Shown: positions 20,480 through 29,500 of the stretch, one piece after another
How positions within the stretch are numbered: position 1 is the first letter of the stretch
Layout: the number at the start of each line of letters is the position of its first letter
Origin: Silvibacterium acidisoli
GTDB lineage: Bacteria; Acidobacteriota; Terriglobia; Terriglobales; Acidobacteriaceae
DNA: 64,000 nt
Direction of reading: 5' to 3'
Assembly: GCA_022870745.1 (NCBI GenBank)
Contig: CP085323.1
Span: 4,836,001 to 4,900,000, forward strand
The notes under the pieces: model-generated
Databases searched by the model: none
What the model was told of the DNA's origin: nothing
Seen by the model: only the letters and a program-made list of their open reading frames with translations
Program-made: the position numbers and the translations under genes

Positions 20480-22015
20480 ATGTACGATATCGCCATCGCG
20501 GGCTCCGGATTCGCCGGCTCGCTGACTGCGATGGTCGCGCGCAGACTCGGCCTTTCCGTAGCGATCGTGGAGCGTGGCAGCCATCCCCGCTTCATGATCG
20601 GTGAATCGTCCACGCCGCTTTCCAATCTTCTGTTGGAAGAGTTGGCAAACACCTACGATCTGCCCGCTATCCGTCCGCTTACGAAATGGGGCAGCTGGCA
20701 ATCGCGACATCCCACCATCGGGTGCGGCCTCAAGCGAGGGTTTACTTTCTACCACCATGGCCTCGGCCAGCCAGGAGCCATCGGACGCGAAAACTCTTTG
20801 CTCGTTGCAGCCAATCCACATGACCGCATTGCTGACACCCACTGGTACCGCGCAGACTTCGATCATTTCCTGCTGCAACAGGCGCAGGAAATGGGCGCGG
20901 ACTACTACGACGAAACAAGTCTTGAGTCGTTACGCGAATTGCCCGATCTGTTGGAGATCTCAGCTACAAGACACGGCCAACCGGTCCATCTAGGTGCAAA
21001 GTTCCTGGTGGATGCGACGGGGCCGCGTGGGTTTCTTCATCGGGCTCTTAATCTAGATGAACTACCACTGCCGAACTACCCGAAGACCCAGGCTCTCTAC
21101 AGCCACTTCACCTCCGTTGAGCGGATCGATGAATTGCACGATGTTCACGAAACACCGCCGTATCCAATTGACGACTCGGCCCTCCACCATCTCTTCGATG
21201 GAGGATGGGTATGGGTGCTTCGCTTCAACAATGGCAGGGTCAGTGCGGGGGTTGCCGCCAACGAATGGATCGCCAGCCAGTTCAACTTTTCCGAAGGAGA
21301 ATCTGCGTGGCGCCGCCTGCTCGCACAACTGCCTGCAGTGCGTGAGCAATTTGAGGGCGCGTCGGCAGTAGAGCCGTTTCGCCACATCTCTCAACTCAGT
21401 TTTTGCAGCTCTAAGATTAACGGAAAGCGATGGGCGCTTCTTCCATCCGCGGCAGGGTTTGTCGATCCCCTGCTCTCGACGGGCTTTCCTCAAACGCTGC
21501 TGGGTATCAGTCGCATGGCGAACATCCTCAAGCATCGTTGGGACTCGCCATCCATGGAGGAATACCTGGCAACGTACTCCATGCAGACGGGAAACGAATT
21601 GCTGGCTACCGCACGCCTTGTCTCAGGGCTCTACGCCAACATGGGGCGCAGTCATCTCTTCAAGGCAATTGCACTGCTCTATTTCGCAGCAGCAAGCTTC
21701 TCGGAGACTGCGCGGCGGTTAAACAAACCTGACCTCGCACCGTCCTTTCTTCTTAATGACCATCCAAGCTTCGGTCCTGCCTGTGAACGCCTGCTGGAAC
21801 TCTCTTTGCACATAAAAACTCAGCACGACGAAGAGCGATTGATTGCAGAGATCATGCAGACGATTGAGCCTATCGATGTTGCCGGGCTGTGCCGCGCCGA
21901 CAGGAATAACTGGTATCCCGTCGACGCGAAAGACCTGCTTGATGCAGCTCACAAGGTAGATTCAAATCGCAAAGAGATCCAAGAGCTCTTGAACAGTTGC
22001 GGATTCTATCCCTAG
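20480..22015 (+). CDS. Flavin-dependent halogenase-like FAD oxidoreductase
   Basis: A 511-residue FAD protein. The N-terminal Rossmann motif GSGFAG (residues 8-13) is followed by IGESSTP, the position of the GEST/GEAT motif of flavin-dependent halogenases. A lysine (Lys85, in GLKRGFTF) sits where the catalytic lysine of halogenases is expected, and AGFVDPLLSTG matches the halogenase DP...S.G motif. The WxWxIP motif is altered to WVWVLRF, so halogenation is possible but not certain; an oxidase or reductase is the alternative. No flavin reductase is nearby. ATG 20480 was chosen because it begins the Rossmann strand directly and lies 5 bp after the upstream stop. The 3' end overlaps the convergent FG-GAP gene by 4 bp. 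Confidence 0.78.
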   Translation: MYDIAIAGSGFAGSLTAMVARRLGLSVAIVERGSHPRFMIGESSTPLSNLLLEELANTYDLPAIRPLTKWGSWQSRHPTIGCGLKRGFTFYHHGLGQPGAIGRENSLLVAANPHDRIADTHWYRADFDHFLLQQAQEMGADYYDETSLESLRELPDLLEISATRHGQPVHLGAKFLVDATGPRGFLHRALNLDELPLPNYPKTQALYSHFTSVERIDELHDVHETPPYPIDDSALHHLFDGGWVWVLRFNNGRVSAGVAANEWIASQFNFSEGESAWRRLLAQLPAVREQFEGASAVEPFRHISQLSFCSSKINGKRWALLPSAAGFVDPLLSTGFPQTLLGISRMANILKHRWDSPSMEEYLATYSMQTGNELLATARLVSGLYANMGRSHLFKAIALLYFAAASFSETARRLNKPDLAPSFLLNDHPSFGPACERLLELSLHIKTQHDEERLIAEIMQTIEPIDVAGLCRADRNNWYPVDAKDLLDAAHKVDSNRKEIQELLNSCGFYP

Positions 22016-23835
22016 CGCTGACCTGCTTTGGGAAGAGCTGCAAAGTGGATTGGTTCTGCTGCGGTCATGCCTTTGCCCTCCTCCAGCGTAATCGATTGGT
22101 TCGGCTCAATATTCTTGACCGTCTCTCTCTTGCCGCTGGGCCATACGATCTCAAGGGTCACTGGCTTGTCCGCATCAGGTTTACCCAGGCCGAATGTCAC
22201 AGGTAATTCACTTTGAGACAGGTAGCTCGAGCCGTCCTTAACCATCGCGAAAAGTTTCTGGCCTCGACTGTTCCGGACAATAATCTTCGCACCGATACCA
22301 TCGCGGTTCGACTTGGTTCCGATCGTCTTTACTCGAAGCACATCGTTCTGGTTGCCGTTCTCATTGCGAAACAACTTTGCCGGGCCATTGCTGGTTGTCA
22401 TGACAAGGTCCAGATCGCCGTCGTTGTCGTAGTCGAGATACGCTGCGCCACGGCCCACCACCGGCTGGCGAAGTGCCGGTCCAACTTTGGCGGTAACGTC
22501 TTCGAATTTACCGTTTCCCTTGTTGTGGAACAGCAAAGGAGGCTCTGCGTAGTGCAATGAGGGTGTGTTCACACTTACATCGTCGGCAACGTGACCATTA
22601 GCGGCCAATATATCAGGCAGTCCATCGAGATCATAGTCAAAGAAGAACGTGCTGAAAGTGAGCGAACTCAGGGACGCAGGACCGATCCCGTCCGTTGCTG
22701 CGTTATCCGCGAAGAGACCGGAACCGTCATTCTTGTAGAGTGCAATCCCCTCGTTCGCAAAGTTTCCGATCACCAATCCCTGATGGCCAGAGAGATCGTA
22801 GTCGGCTGCATCGGCGCCCATACCAGCGCGAGCCTTCCCTGCATCGCTGAAGGCAACACCCGATGCAAAGGCCTCATCGGTGAACGTGCCGTTGTGGTTG
22901 TTGTGGTAAAGCTTGTTGGCCTGGGTATCATTCGCAACGAAGAGATCGAGCCAGCCATCGTTGTCGTAATCGATCAGTGCGACCCCCAGCGACTTGCTGG
23001 ACGGGTCATAGAGACCAGCCTTCTTGGTCACATCTTCGAACCTGCCATTGCCGAGGTTGTGAAAGAGCGTCGCACTCTCGCCCTTGTAAAGCTCAGGCGT
23101 GCAGTACGATTTATGTTTTCCGTCGAGCGAGCATTTCTGGTCAGTCTCAAGTGACCATTGCACGTAATGCGACACGAACAGGTCGAGCTTTCCGTCATTG
23201 TCGTAGTCGAACCATACCGCCCCGGTTGCAAAGCCGGGATCTCGCACACCAGACTTTGCGGTCACATCAATGAACTTGCCATCGCGCTGATTGTGGAACA
23301 AGTGGTTGCCATCCAGCGCAGTGATGTAGATGTCTTCCCTGCCATCGTTATCGAAATCAGCGACCGCGCACCCGAGACCATACACCTGCACTGCCAGTCC
23401 CGCCTGTTGTGTCACATCGGTAAAGGTTCCGTCATGGTTGTTATGGTAGAGCGCCGGATACGACCGGGTTCCGCTCTCATGGCCGCGCCAGTCCATCGAG
23501 TTGACGAACAGGATGTCCTGCCAGCCATCGTTATCGTAGTCGAGCGCGCAGACGCCGCTGCCCATCGTTTCCGGAAGATACTTCTGACCGAACGCACCGC
23601 TGTGGTGATGGAAGTGGATACCTGCCGGCGCTGTCACATCCGTAAAGCGAATCGATCCGGAAGGCCTCGGAGTCGCTTCAGATACAGACGCCGGGGGAAG
23701 ACTCTTTACGGAACTATCCGCCGGCGTCGTTTTTTCCTCCGGTGCAACGGCAGGAGCAGATGACTTGCAGGCAGAGGCCAGAAGAAGAATTCCTGAGAGA
23801 AACAAGGAACAGGTGGTTCGAATACGCAACGACAT
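22012..23835 (-). CDS. CRTAC1-type FG-GAP/ASPIC-UnbV lipoprotein
   Basis: A 607-residue exported protein. The leader ends in a lipobox-like LLASAC, giving a probable lipoprotein. A Pro/Ala/Thr-rich linker is followed by a beta-propeller of FG-GAP/VCBS repeats with many calcium loops (ALDYDNDGWQDI, VADFDNDGREDI, WFDYDNDGKLDL, LIDYDNDGWLDL). A C-terminal ASPIC/UnbV domain closes it (IGAKIIVRNSRGQ, LEIVWPSGKRETV). It is the last gene of a four-gene minus-strand operon and is convergent with the halogenase-like gene. UnbV-like proteins occur in enediyne clusters with no assigned reaction. Here it may bind or present the product of the neighbouring operon, but that is inference. Confidence 0.85.
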   Translation of the reverse strand: MSLRIRTTCSLFLSGILLLASACKSSAPAVAPEEKTTPADSSVKSLPPASVSEATPRPSGSIRFTDVTAPAGIHFHHHSGAFGQKYLPETMGSGVCALDYDNDGWQDILFVNSMDWRGHESGTRSYPALYHNNHDGTFTDVTQQAGLAVQVYGLGCAVADFDNDGREDIYITALDGNHLFHNQRDGKFIDVTAKSGVRDPGFATGAVWFDYDNDGKLDLFVSHYVQWSLETDQKCSLDGKHKSYCTPELYKGESATLFHNLGNGRFEDVTKKAGLYDPSSKSLGVALIDYDNDGWLDLFVANDTQANKLYHNNHNGTFTDEAFASGVAFSDAGKARAGMGADAADYDLSGHQGLVIGNFANEGIALYKNDGSGLFADNAATDGIGPASLSSLTFSTFFFDYDLDGLPDILAANGHVADDVSVNTPSLHYAEPPLLFHNKGNGKFEDVTAKVGPALRQPVVGRGAAYLDYDNDGDLDLVMTTSNGPAKLFRNENGNQNDVLRVKTIGTKSNRDGIGAKIIVRNSRGQKLFAMVKDGSSYLSQSELPVTFGLGKPDADKPVTLEIVWPSGKRETVKNIEPNQSITLEEGKGMTAAEPIHFAALPKAGQR

Positions 23836-23855
23836 CAGATCTTGTCCTTCTATTG

Positions 23856-24716
23856 TTACGAAGCGGTCACCGCAGCCATTGACGCGGCTTTACGGGAATT
23901 CAGCCACATTTCGATCAGCAATGCCGCCGGACCAACCATAAATAACGCATATAGTGGCGCGTAGATACTTTGATCCAGCCTCAGGAAGAATTCTACAAAG
24001 GCGATGCAGAACGCAACCAAAGACTGACCGACCTTTGACTGCACGGTTGTTCGGGGGTCGGTGATCATGAAGAAGATGAACAGCTGATATTCGGGACCAG
24101 TGATAGGGGAGATTTCGGCCTGCCACGGATCGTGCAGGATCGTCGCACGTAGAAATGCAAAAGCGGCAAACGACAACACGTAGACAGCGGTGATGTGAAA
24201 GCGGCGATGGCGGGCTATGATGAACGAGCCAAGCGCCCAGATCACCAGCATGGCCGCAAGGTTATTGCCCCACTGAATGCTCAGGCTTGCCACTGTATCC
24301 GCGGCAAGGAACAGCATTACACAGATGCCGAAGTTCGAGGGGTTCCATAGATGCCTTCCCTTCACCCGCAAAACATACTTCGAGGTAATGGTGATCAACG
24401 CGCACAAAGCATAAGGCCAGAATGCGGGGGAGCGCAGCAGGATACCGACGCTGATACCGCTGATGTAAGCACTCGCGAGGTTTGGCCATTTCTTGTAGAA
24501 GACTCGCCCCAGAACAAGTTCTGCAACGATGCTGGTTGCAATAGCCAGCATCGTTCTCTGATAGCTTTCAAGAATTCCGAAGCTGAGATGGCCTACCAGC
24601 AGAATAAGAGTGATAAACAGCGGCGGCACATACCGGCTGTCAAGGTTCAGCCACCTCTTCCACTGCGGGGGTTCTTTCGCGGGTGCGGCTGGAGTCGTTA
24701 TGGCCGACGGGCTCAT
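23856..24716 (-). CDS. RnfD/NqrB-fold membrane protein, UnbU-like
   Basis: A 286-residue polytopic membrane protein with about eight to nine hydrophobic segments. NPSNFG (125-130) and FFMITDPRTT (215-224) match conserved points of the RnfD/NqrB family, the second corresponding to FMATDPxTS. I do not see the S/T-GAT motif that carries covalent FMN in RnfD and NqrB. Enediyne clusters encode a homologue of this fold, UnbU, next to UnbV, and the pairing here with ASPIC/UnbV proteins on both sides points to that branch. Other rnf genes are absent, so a Rnf complex is unlikely. It overlaps the upstream 595-residue protein gene by 4 bp. Confidence 0.75.
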   Translation of the reverse strand: MSPSAITTPAAPAKEPPQWKRWLNLDSRYVPPLFITLILLVGHLSFGILESYQRTMLAIATSIVAELVLGRVFYKKWPNLASAYISGISVGILLRSPAFWPYALCALITITSKYVLRVKGRHLWNPSNFGICVMLFLAADTVASLSIQWGNNLAAMLVIWALGSFIIARHRRFHITAVYVLSFAAFAFLRATILHDPWQAEISPITGPEYQLFIFFMITDPRTTVQSKVGQSLVAFCIAFVEFFLRLDQSIYAPLYALFMVGPAALLIEMWLNSRKAASMAAVTAS

Positions 24717-26500
24717 TCTGGCTCCTCAATTGTATAGAGCTTCCCGGCAGCCGGGCTGTTAATCGTCTGAACTTTCCCGGATGGCCAGCGGATCACCGCT
24801 TTTTCAATCTGCGGATTCTTGCCCAGACCGAAATGCAAACGTCGATCATTCTGAGCGGCGAAGCCAGAGCCTCCGGATATTTCCTGCTTCTGCTCCTGTC
24901 CATTCCAGTAAAGCGACACCTCGGCACCAATCGCACTGCGGTTGCTCTTCGTGCCCTGAAGCGCAAATTCGATCCATTGATTTTCTGGATTCACATTGTT
25001 TTTGTAGACCAATAGCGGGCCGCGCTGATTTGCCACCACGACGTCCAGCACTCCACGATTCCAGAGATCGGCAAAGGCGACCGCCCGGCCGTCATGCGTG
25101 TCGGTCACGCCGACAGCCTGTGCAACGTCGACAAACTTCCCGGCTCCATCGTTCATCCAGACATGCTTCTGTTGATAACCCGACAGGCTGCGTCCCGTCA
25201 TCGCGGGCCAGTCTTTTGCATCGCCAATGATGGAGGAATTGCCGCCCGCCACCTTGGAAAAGTCATACCAATAATTGCGCTGCTTATCGAGGGATACGTA
25301 TCCGTTTGTCAGAAACAGGTCGAGAGTGCCGTCATTGTTCAAATCGCCGAACTGTGCCCCGAAGCTCCATCCGCCAAGTTCCACCCCCATGTCGCGCGCA
25401 AGGTTTTCGAACTTGATGTCACTGCCCCCCGTTCCTTCTTTCGGAACCCAGAGATTATTACCCTGAATCAGGACACCCTCTTCCGAGATATTGGAGACAT
25501 ATACGGAGTAGCGTCCCTGATTAAGAATGTCTCCAAAAGCCACATTCATACCGCTTTTCGGAGCAAAACCGACACCGGTCTGCGCGCCTGCATCATGAAA
25601 TCGCTTGCCGTCGTTCAGAAACAGCTCGGCAACTCCGTAGTCGTTCGCGACGAAGAGATCCGGATGCCCCGTGCCGCGCAGGTCGGCTGCGCCCGCTGCA
25701 AGAGCCCACCGCCGGCTGGAGATCCCTACTTTGGCGCTAACCTCTTCGAACCTTCCTCCGCCAAGATTATGGAAGAGATATTTTCTGCCTCCGTTCTTCG
25801 CGTATTCAAAGCTCTCAGGCATCATCTTTGTATTCTTCAGGTGCCATAGGTCGACGTTTTCGGGATAATACCCACCAACAAAGAGATCGAGACGCCCATC
25901 GCCGTCGTAGTCGAACCAGACGGCCGTATTGGCATTTATCCACGCAGGCAGACCTGCCTGATCGCTTACGCGCGTGAAGCCCTTGCCATGATCGTTATGA
26001 AAGAGTTCGGGCCTGCCCCACTTGATCAGAAAAAAATCTTCGTATCCGTCGTTGTCATAGTCGCCCCAGACAGTACCCATCGAAACTCCGGTGCCCTGCT
26101 GGTTCACGTCCGCAACTCCCATCGCTTCGGCGACATCTTTGAATGTGCCGTCATGCTGGTTCCGGTAGAGACGATTCCTGCTTCCCTCTTTGCTGTCGGT
26201 AACGTATATGTCGGGCCATCCGTCGCGATCGAAGTCAACGATCGAGACGGATGCTCCCATCGAAGCGACCTCCGGCATGATATGCGCAAGCTGCGAATCA
26301 AGCGTCGGTCCCTGGTGTACGAAATCGATGCCCGCCTGGTGCGATACTTCTTCCAGGTAAAAGCCGTGCCGTTGCATCGCCGCGCTCATGCCCTGGGTAG
26401 CAGCCGATTGCTTATGCCGTGCCGAGATACGCCGGATAATGATCGGAGTAACAATGAGCCCGATGAACAACACAATCAACACGATCCGCGCGCGCTTCAT
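24713..26500 (-). CDS. Membrane-anchored FG-GAP/ASPIC-UnbV protein, UnbV-like
   Basis: 595 residues. One N-terminal transmembrane helix (about residues 5-22) is followed by RR and a basic stretch, so it is probably an uncleaved anchor. The rest is a calcium-type FG-GAP propeller (VDFDRDGWPDIYV, WGDYDNDGYEDF, WFDYDGDGRLDL, GDLNNDGTLDLF) ending in an ASPIC/UnbV domain (IGAEVSLYWNGQ, VIRWPSGKVQTI). Overlaps of 4 bp with both the UnbU-like gene and the upstream giant gene imply coupled translation. The UnbV-UnbU adjacency copies the enediyne accessory pair, but no polyketide synthase is present. Confidence 0.83.
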   Translation of the reverse strand: MKRARIVLIVLFIGLIVTPIIIRRISARHKQSAATQGMSAAMQRHGFYLEEVSHQAGIDFVHQGPTLDSQLAHIMPEVASMGASVSIVDFDRDGWPDIYVTDSKEGSRNRLYRNQHDGTFKDVAEAMGVADVNQQGTGVSMGTVWGDYDNDGYEDFFLIKWGRPELFHNDHGKGFTRVSDQAGLPAWINANTAVWFDYDGDGRLDLFVGGYYPENVDLWHLKNTKMMPESFEYAKNGGRKYLFHNLGGGRFEEVSAKVGISSRRWALAAGAADLRGTGHPDLFVANDYGVAELFLNDGKRFHDAGAQTGVGFAPKSGMNVAFGDILNQGRYSVYVSNISEEGVLIQGNNLWVPKEGTGGSDIKFENLARDMGVELGGWSFGAQFGDLNNDGTLDLFLTNGYVSLDKQRNYWYDFSKVAGGNSSIIGDAKDWPAMTGRSLSGYQQKHVWMNDGAGKFVDVAQAVGVTDTHDGRAVAFADLWNRGVLDVVVANQRGPLLVYKNNVNPENQWIEFALQGTKSNRSAIGAEVSLYWNGQEQKQEISGGSGFAAQNDRRLHFGLGKNPQIEKAVIRWPSGKVQTINSPAAGKLYTIEEPE

Positions 26501-29500
26501 TTCCCCGATGAACCCCTTAGTGCGTTGTTAAAACCTTCCGGAGTGACATAGCGCGTTTGCCAGGTATTCCAGTCAGCTGCGTGATGCTTGTACTCCCAAT
26601 CCTCTGCCAGTGTCGACGGAGGTGTGTCGTATTCGTTCCGTGCATGGTAGGGATACGGGAGAACGGTCTTTGAATTCGTCGAGTTGTAATCGCCGTCCTT
26701 GATCCAGCCGTCGCCCGCGATAACATAATCGCGAACCCATCCGCTTGGCGGAGGCGCAGGTGCTGCGAATCGTAACGACATCTCGTCACCCGCGTTCATG
26801 ATGACGTAGCGATCGTCGACGCCGGCAAGCAGCGGACGAACATCGCCATAGCGCGTGTAGTATCCCTCCAGATCGCGCCAGATCTGCGTCGACGCGAGGA
26901 GCTGGTTATAGTCAGGAATCTCAGGAGAAGAAGCATTTGCCTGATGAATGACCGAATACCCGCGGTAGTGCAGATCAGCGGATGCGGGTTCTAGCTTCCC
27001 GACCTGCACCGAGGTGTCCGGCAGCCCCTTCGCCCATTGGATGCGATCCCAATAGACTTCTAAATTTGTGCGCAGGCGCAGCCTGCGTGGAGCGCCCGGC
27101 ACAAACACTCCCGAGATGTCGATTAAGCAGGTCTTGTTACGTCCAGCGGGGAAACCAAGGTTCTCCTTCACCGTCTTCCACCCACCGCGCCCATCCGACA
27201 CTTCAAGACTCAGCGGACGAGGCGCAGGATGATTGCCCTGGCTCATTGCGATGTTCAGAGACGAATCCGACGGATGCAGCCACCCCTGCGCGATCAGCCA
27301 GACGGGGCCGGATGTGGGTACATCATCGCCAAGTTCGATTTCGACATAGTGGTCACGCGTGATTCCCTGGTACTGCCCTCTCCCGAAATTGTCGAGGTAT
27401 CGCCCATCCAGAGACTTCACAACATCGGTTACATCTTCACCGTTATCATCGACAGCGCGAGCGATGGGCTGCGGCTCTGCAGTAGCGGTCACCGATGGCT
27501 TCACAGCGGGCACCGAATAACGCTCATCCGTGAAAACCTCGGTGCCGGCAGGATGATCGACCGTCATCAACTGCAGGTAGTCGTAGTAATAGGTCTCCCA
27601 CAACTCACCCGTGATGCGCAGATCATAGTAGCCGTCATGAGGCAGGAGCTGGTCGCCCCTGATCTTGTACCACTCCTCGGTTGCGCCGATCCGTGCAGAA
27701 CCAAGAGCATTGATGCGCAGGCCGATTGCAGAACCCCAGGGAACAGTGTCTTTTACGAACTCCATTCGCTTACCGTTAAAAGCGAAGAGAAACGGACATG
27801 ACCCCTTAAGCCGCTGCTCAGTCACAATCTGCTGATCGGCCTTCAGTGCAAACTCTGCACGCACAGATCCGTTGGGCCAAACGATCCTGGCAACATCAAC
27901 TCCAGTTTGCCGGCCCAGTCCGAAGTGCAGCGAGGGGCTGGTAATCGGCTGCTTTTGTACAAGCAGGCCCGAACGAACTTCAATATCGCCGCCAATGCCA
28001 AACGAATTAACGCGTTGATCGCCAGTTGTCTGGCGGGCCCGTGCGCGAATCGTCTGCCAGTGATAATTCTTTGTCTGGTGATTCACCTCGTCGACGGCTT
28101 GTCCGTCAGATGACACGCCGAGCAGATCAATACGTCCATCATCCTTAAGATCGGCCAGACCAAAGATCCTTGCCGAAGCCACAGGCTGACTGATGAGCGT
28201 GAAGTGTGACTGTTCATCCTGCAACCAGATCAGCGGATTCTGAGGAGACTCGACCGGCGCGAGTAAGAGATCCAACGCCCCATTGTTGTCGATGTCACCC
28301 GCGAACAGGCGGACCTGATGCGCAAGGTAGGCTGCAGCGTTTGGCACGGTCGCAATGGTCGATTCATGCCAATCCATTCCATCGGCTGGAAGCGAAAGCG
28401 CTACCACTTCGCCATTTGCGCGAACCACGAGGAGGGCAAAGTTGCCGTCGTGGTTCACATCTCCTACAGCGAGGGCCTTTACATTGTCGAATCCTGAAGG
28501 GAGCGGCTGCTCGTGAAAACGTCCCGAGCGCTCGTTCATGAAGACATGCAAGTGCCCGGCGCCATCGATCAAAGAAGCCTCCGGGTTGCCATCGCCGTTG
28601 AGATCTGCCCAAACGAATTGTCGAATACCTGACACGCCTGAGAACGGATGGATGGGCTGGAAAGTGCCGTCGCCGTTGTTGCGTAAAACCGCCGGCTCCC
28701 CAGCCTCGCTGCCCATCACAATATCCAAGTCGCCATCGGCTTCAATATCGGCAGCCCAGGCGCCGCTGTAAGACGCATTCAGGATCGATGAAGTCAGCCT
28801 CGTCTGCGCCGAGACATCAATGAACTTCGACACGTCATCCTGCCGCATGAAGCGAACGCCTCCCGCTCCAGCAAGAACCAGGCCTGTCTTGAAGTCATAG
28901 TTGAAATCAACAGGCACGACGCCTTCCGGAGAGGGAGCAGTCGTGCTGCCGGGAAACGACAGGCCCGCGCCGGTAGAAAGATGCACCTCGTGTGCATTGG
29001 CTGCGGCAACCACCGGATCTCCCGTGCCGTTGAGATACACGGCTCCAACCCAGTCCCATTTGCCCGCCGGAATGTTTGCCAGCCGCTGCGGAGTGAAGGC
29101 AAGAGCACTGTCCGAAGGGGCTGGCTCAAATACGGGCGTCGCCAGTCGCAGGAAGCGAGTGAAAGGGATTGCTTCTTCGCCGGGTTGAGGTTTTATCTGG
29201 GAGAGATTCGAGCGGAATTCCGGCAACTGCATCAGCACATTCCGCAGAAAGACGGAGCGTGTCGCCGCCGGCCTTGGCTCGGGGCCGAGGGTTGCCGCTT
29301 GCAGTGACATCAACTGTTGTTTGATATCGGCGGGCCACGCAGCTGACTGCGCCGCAATCTTCTCTACCGTCGCCCGCAGTGTCGCAACATCTCCGCGCTT
29401 CGCTGATATCCGGCTCAGCTCCAGCAGCGCTGCGAGATTCTTCGGTTGCACAGAGAGAATCTGTTGCATCAGCTTCTGAAAATCGGCGTCGCTGTTTGCG

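Noticed and set aside
23856-24716. Part of an Rnf or Nqr electron-transport complex
   Set aside because: No other rnf or nqr gene is present, and the covalent FMN motif is not seen.
25094-25849. Long open frame antisense to an FG-GAP gene
   Set aside because: It arises from repeated codon composition of calcium-loop repeats. Similar antisense frames occur in 22591-23154 and 58551-59345, with no recognisable domain or ribosome-binding site.
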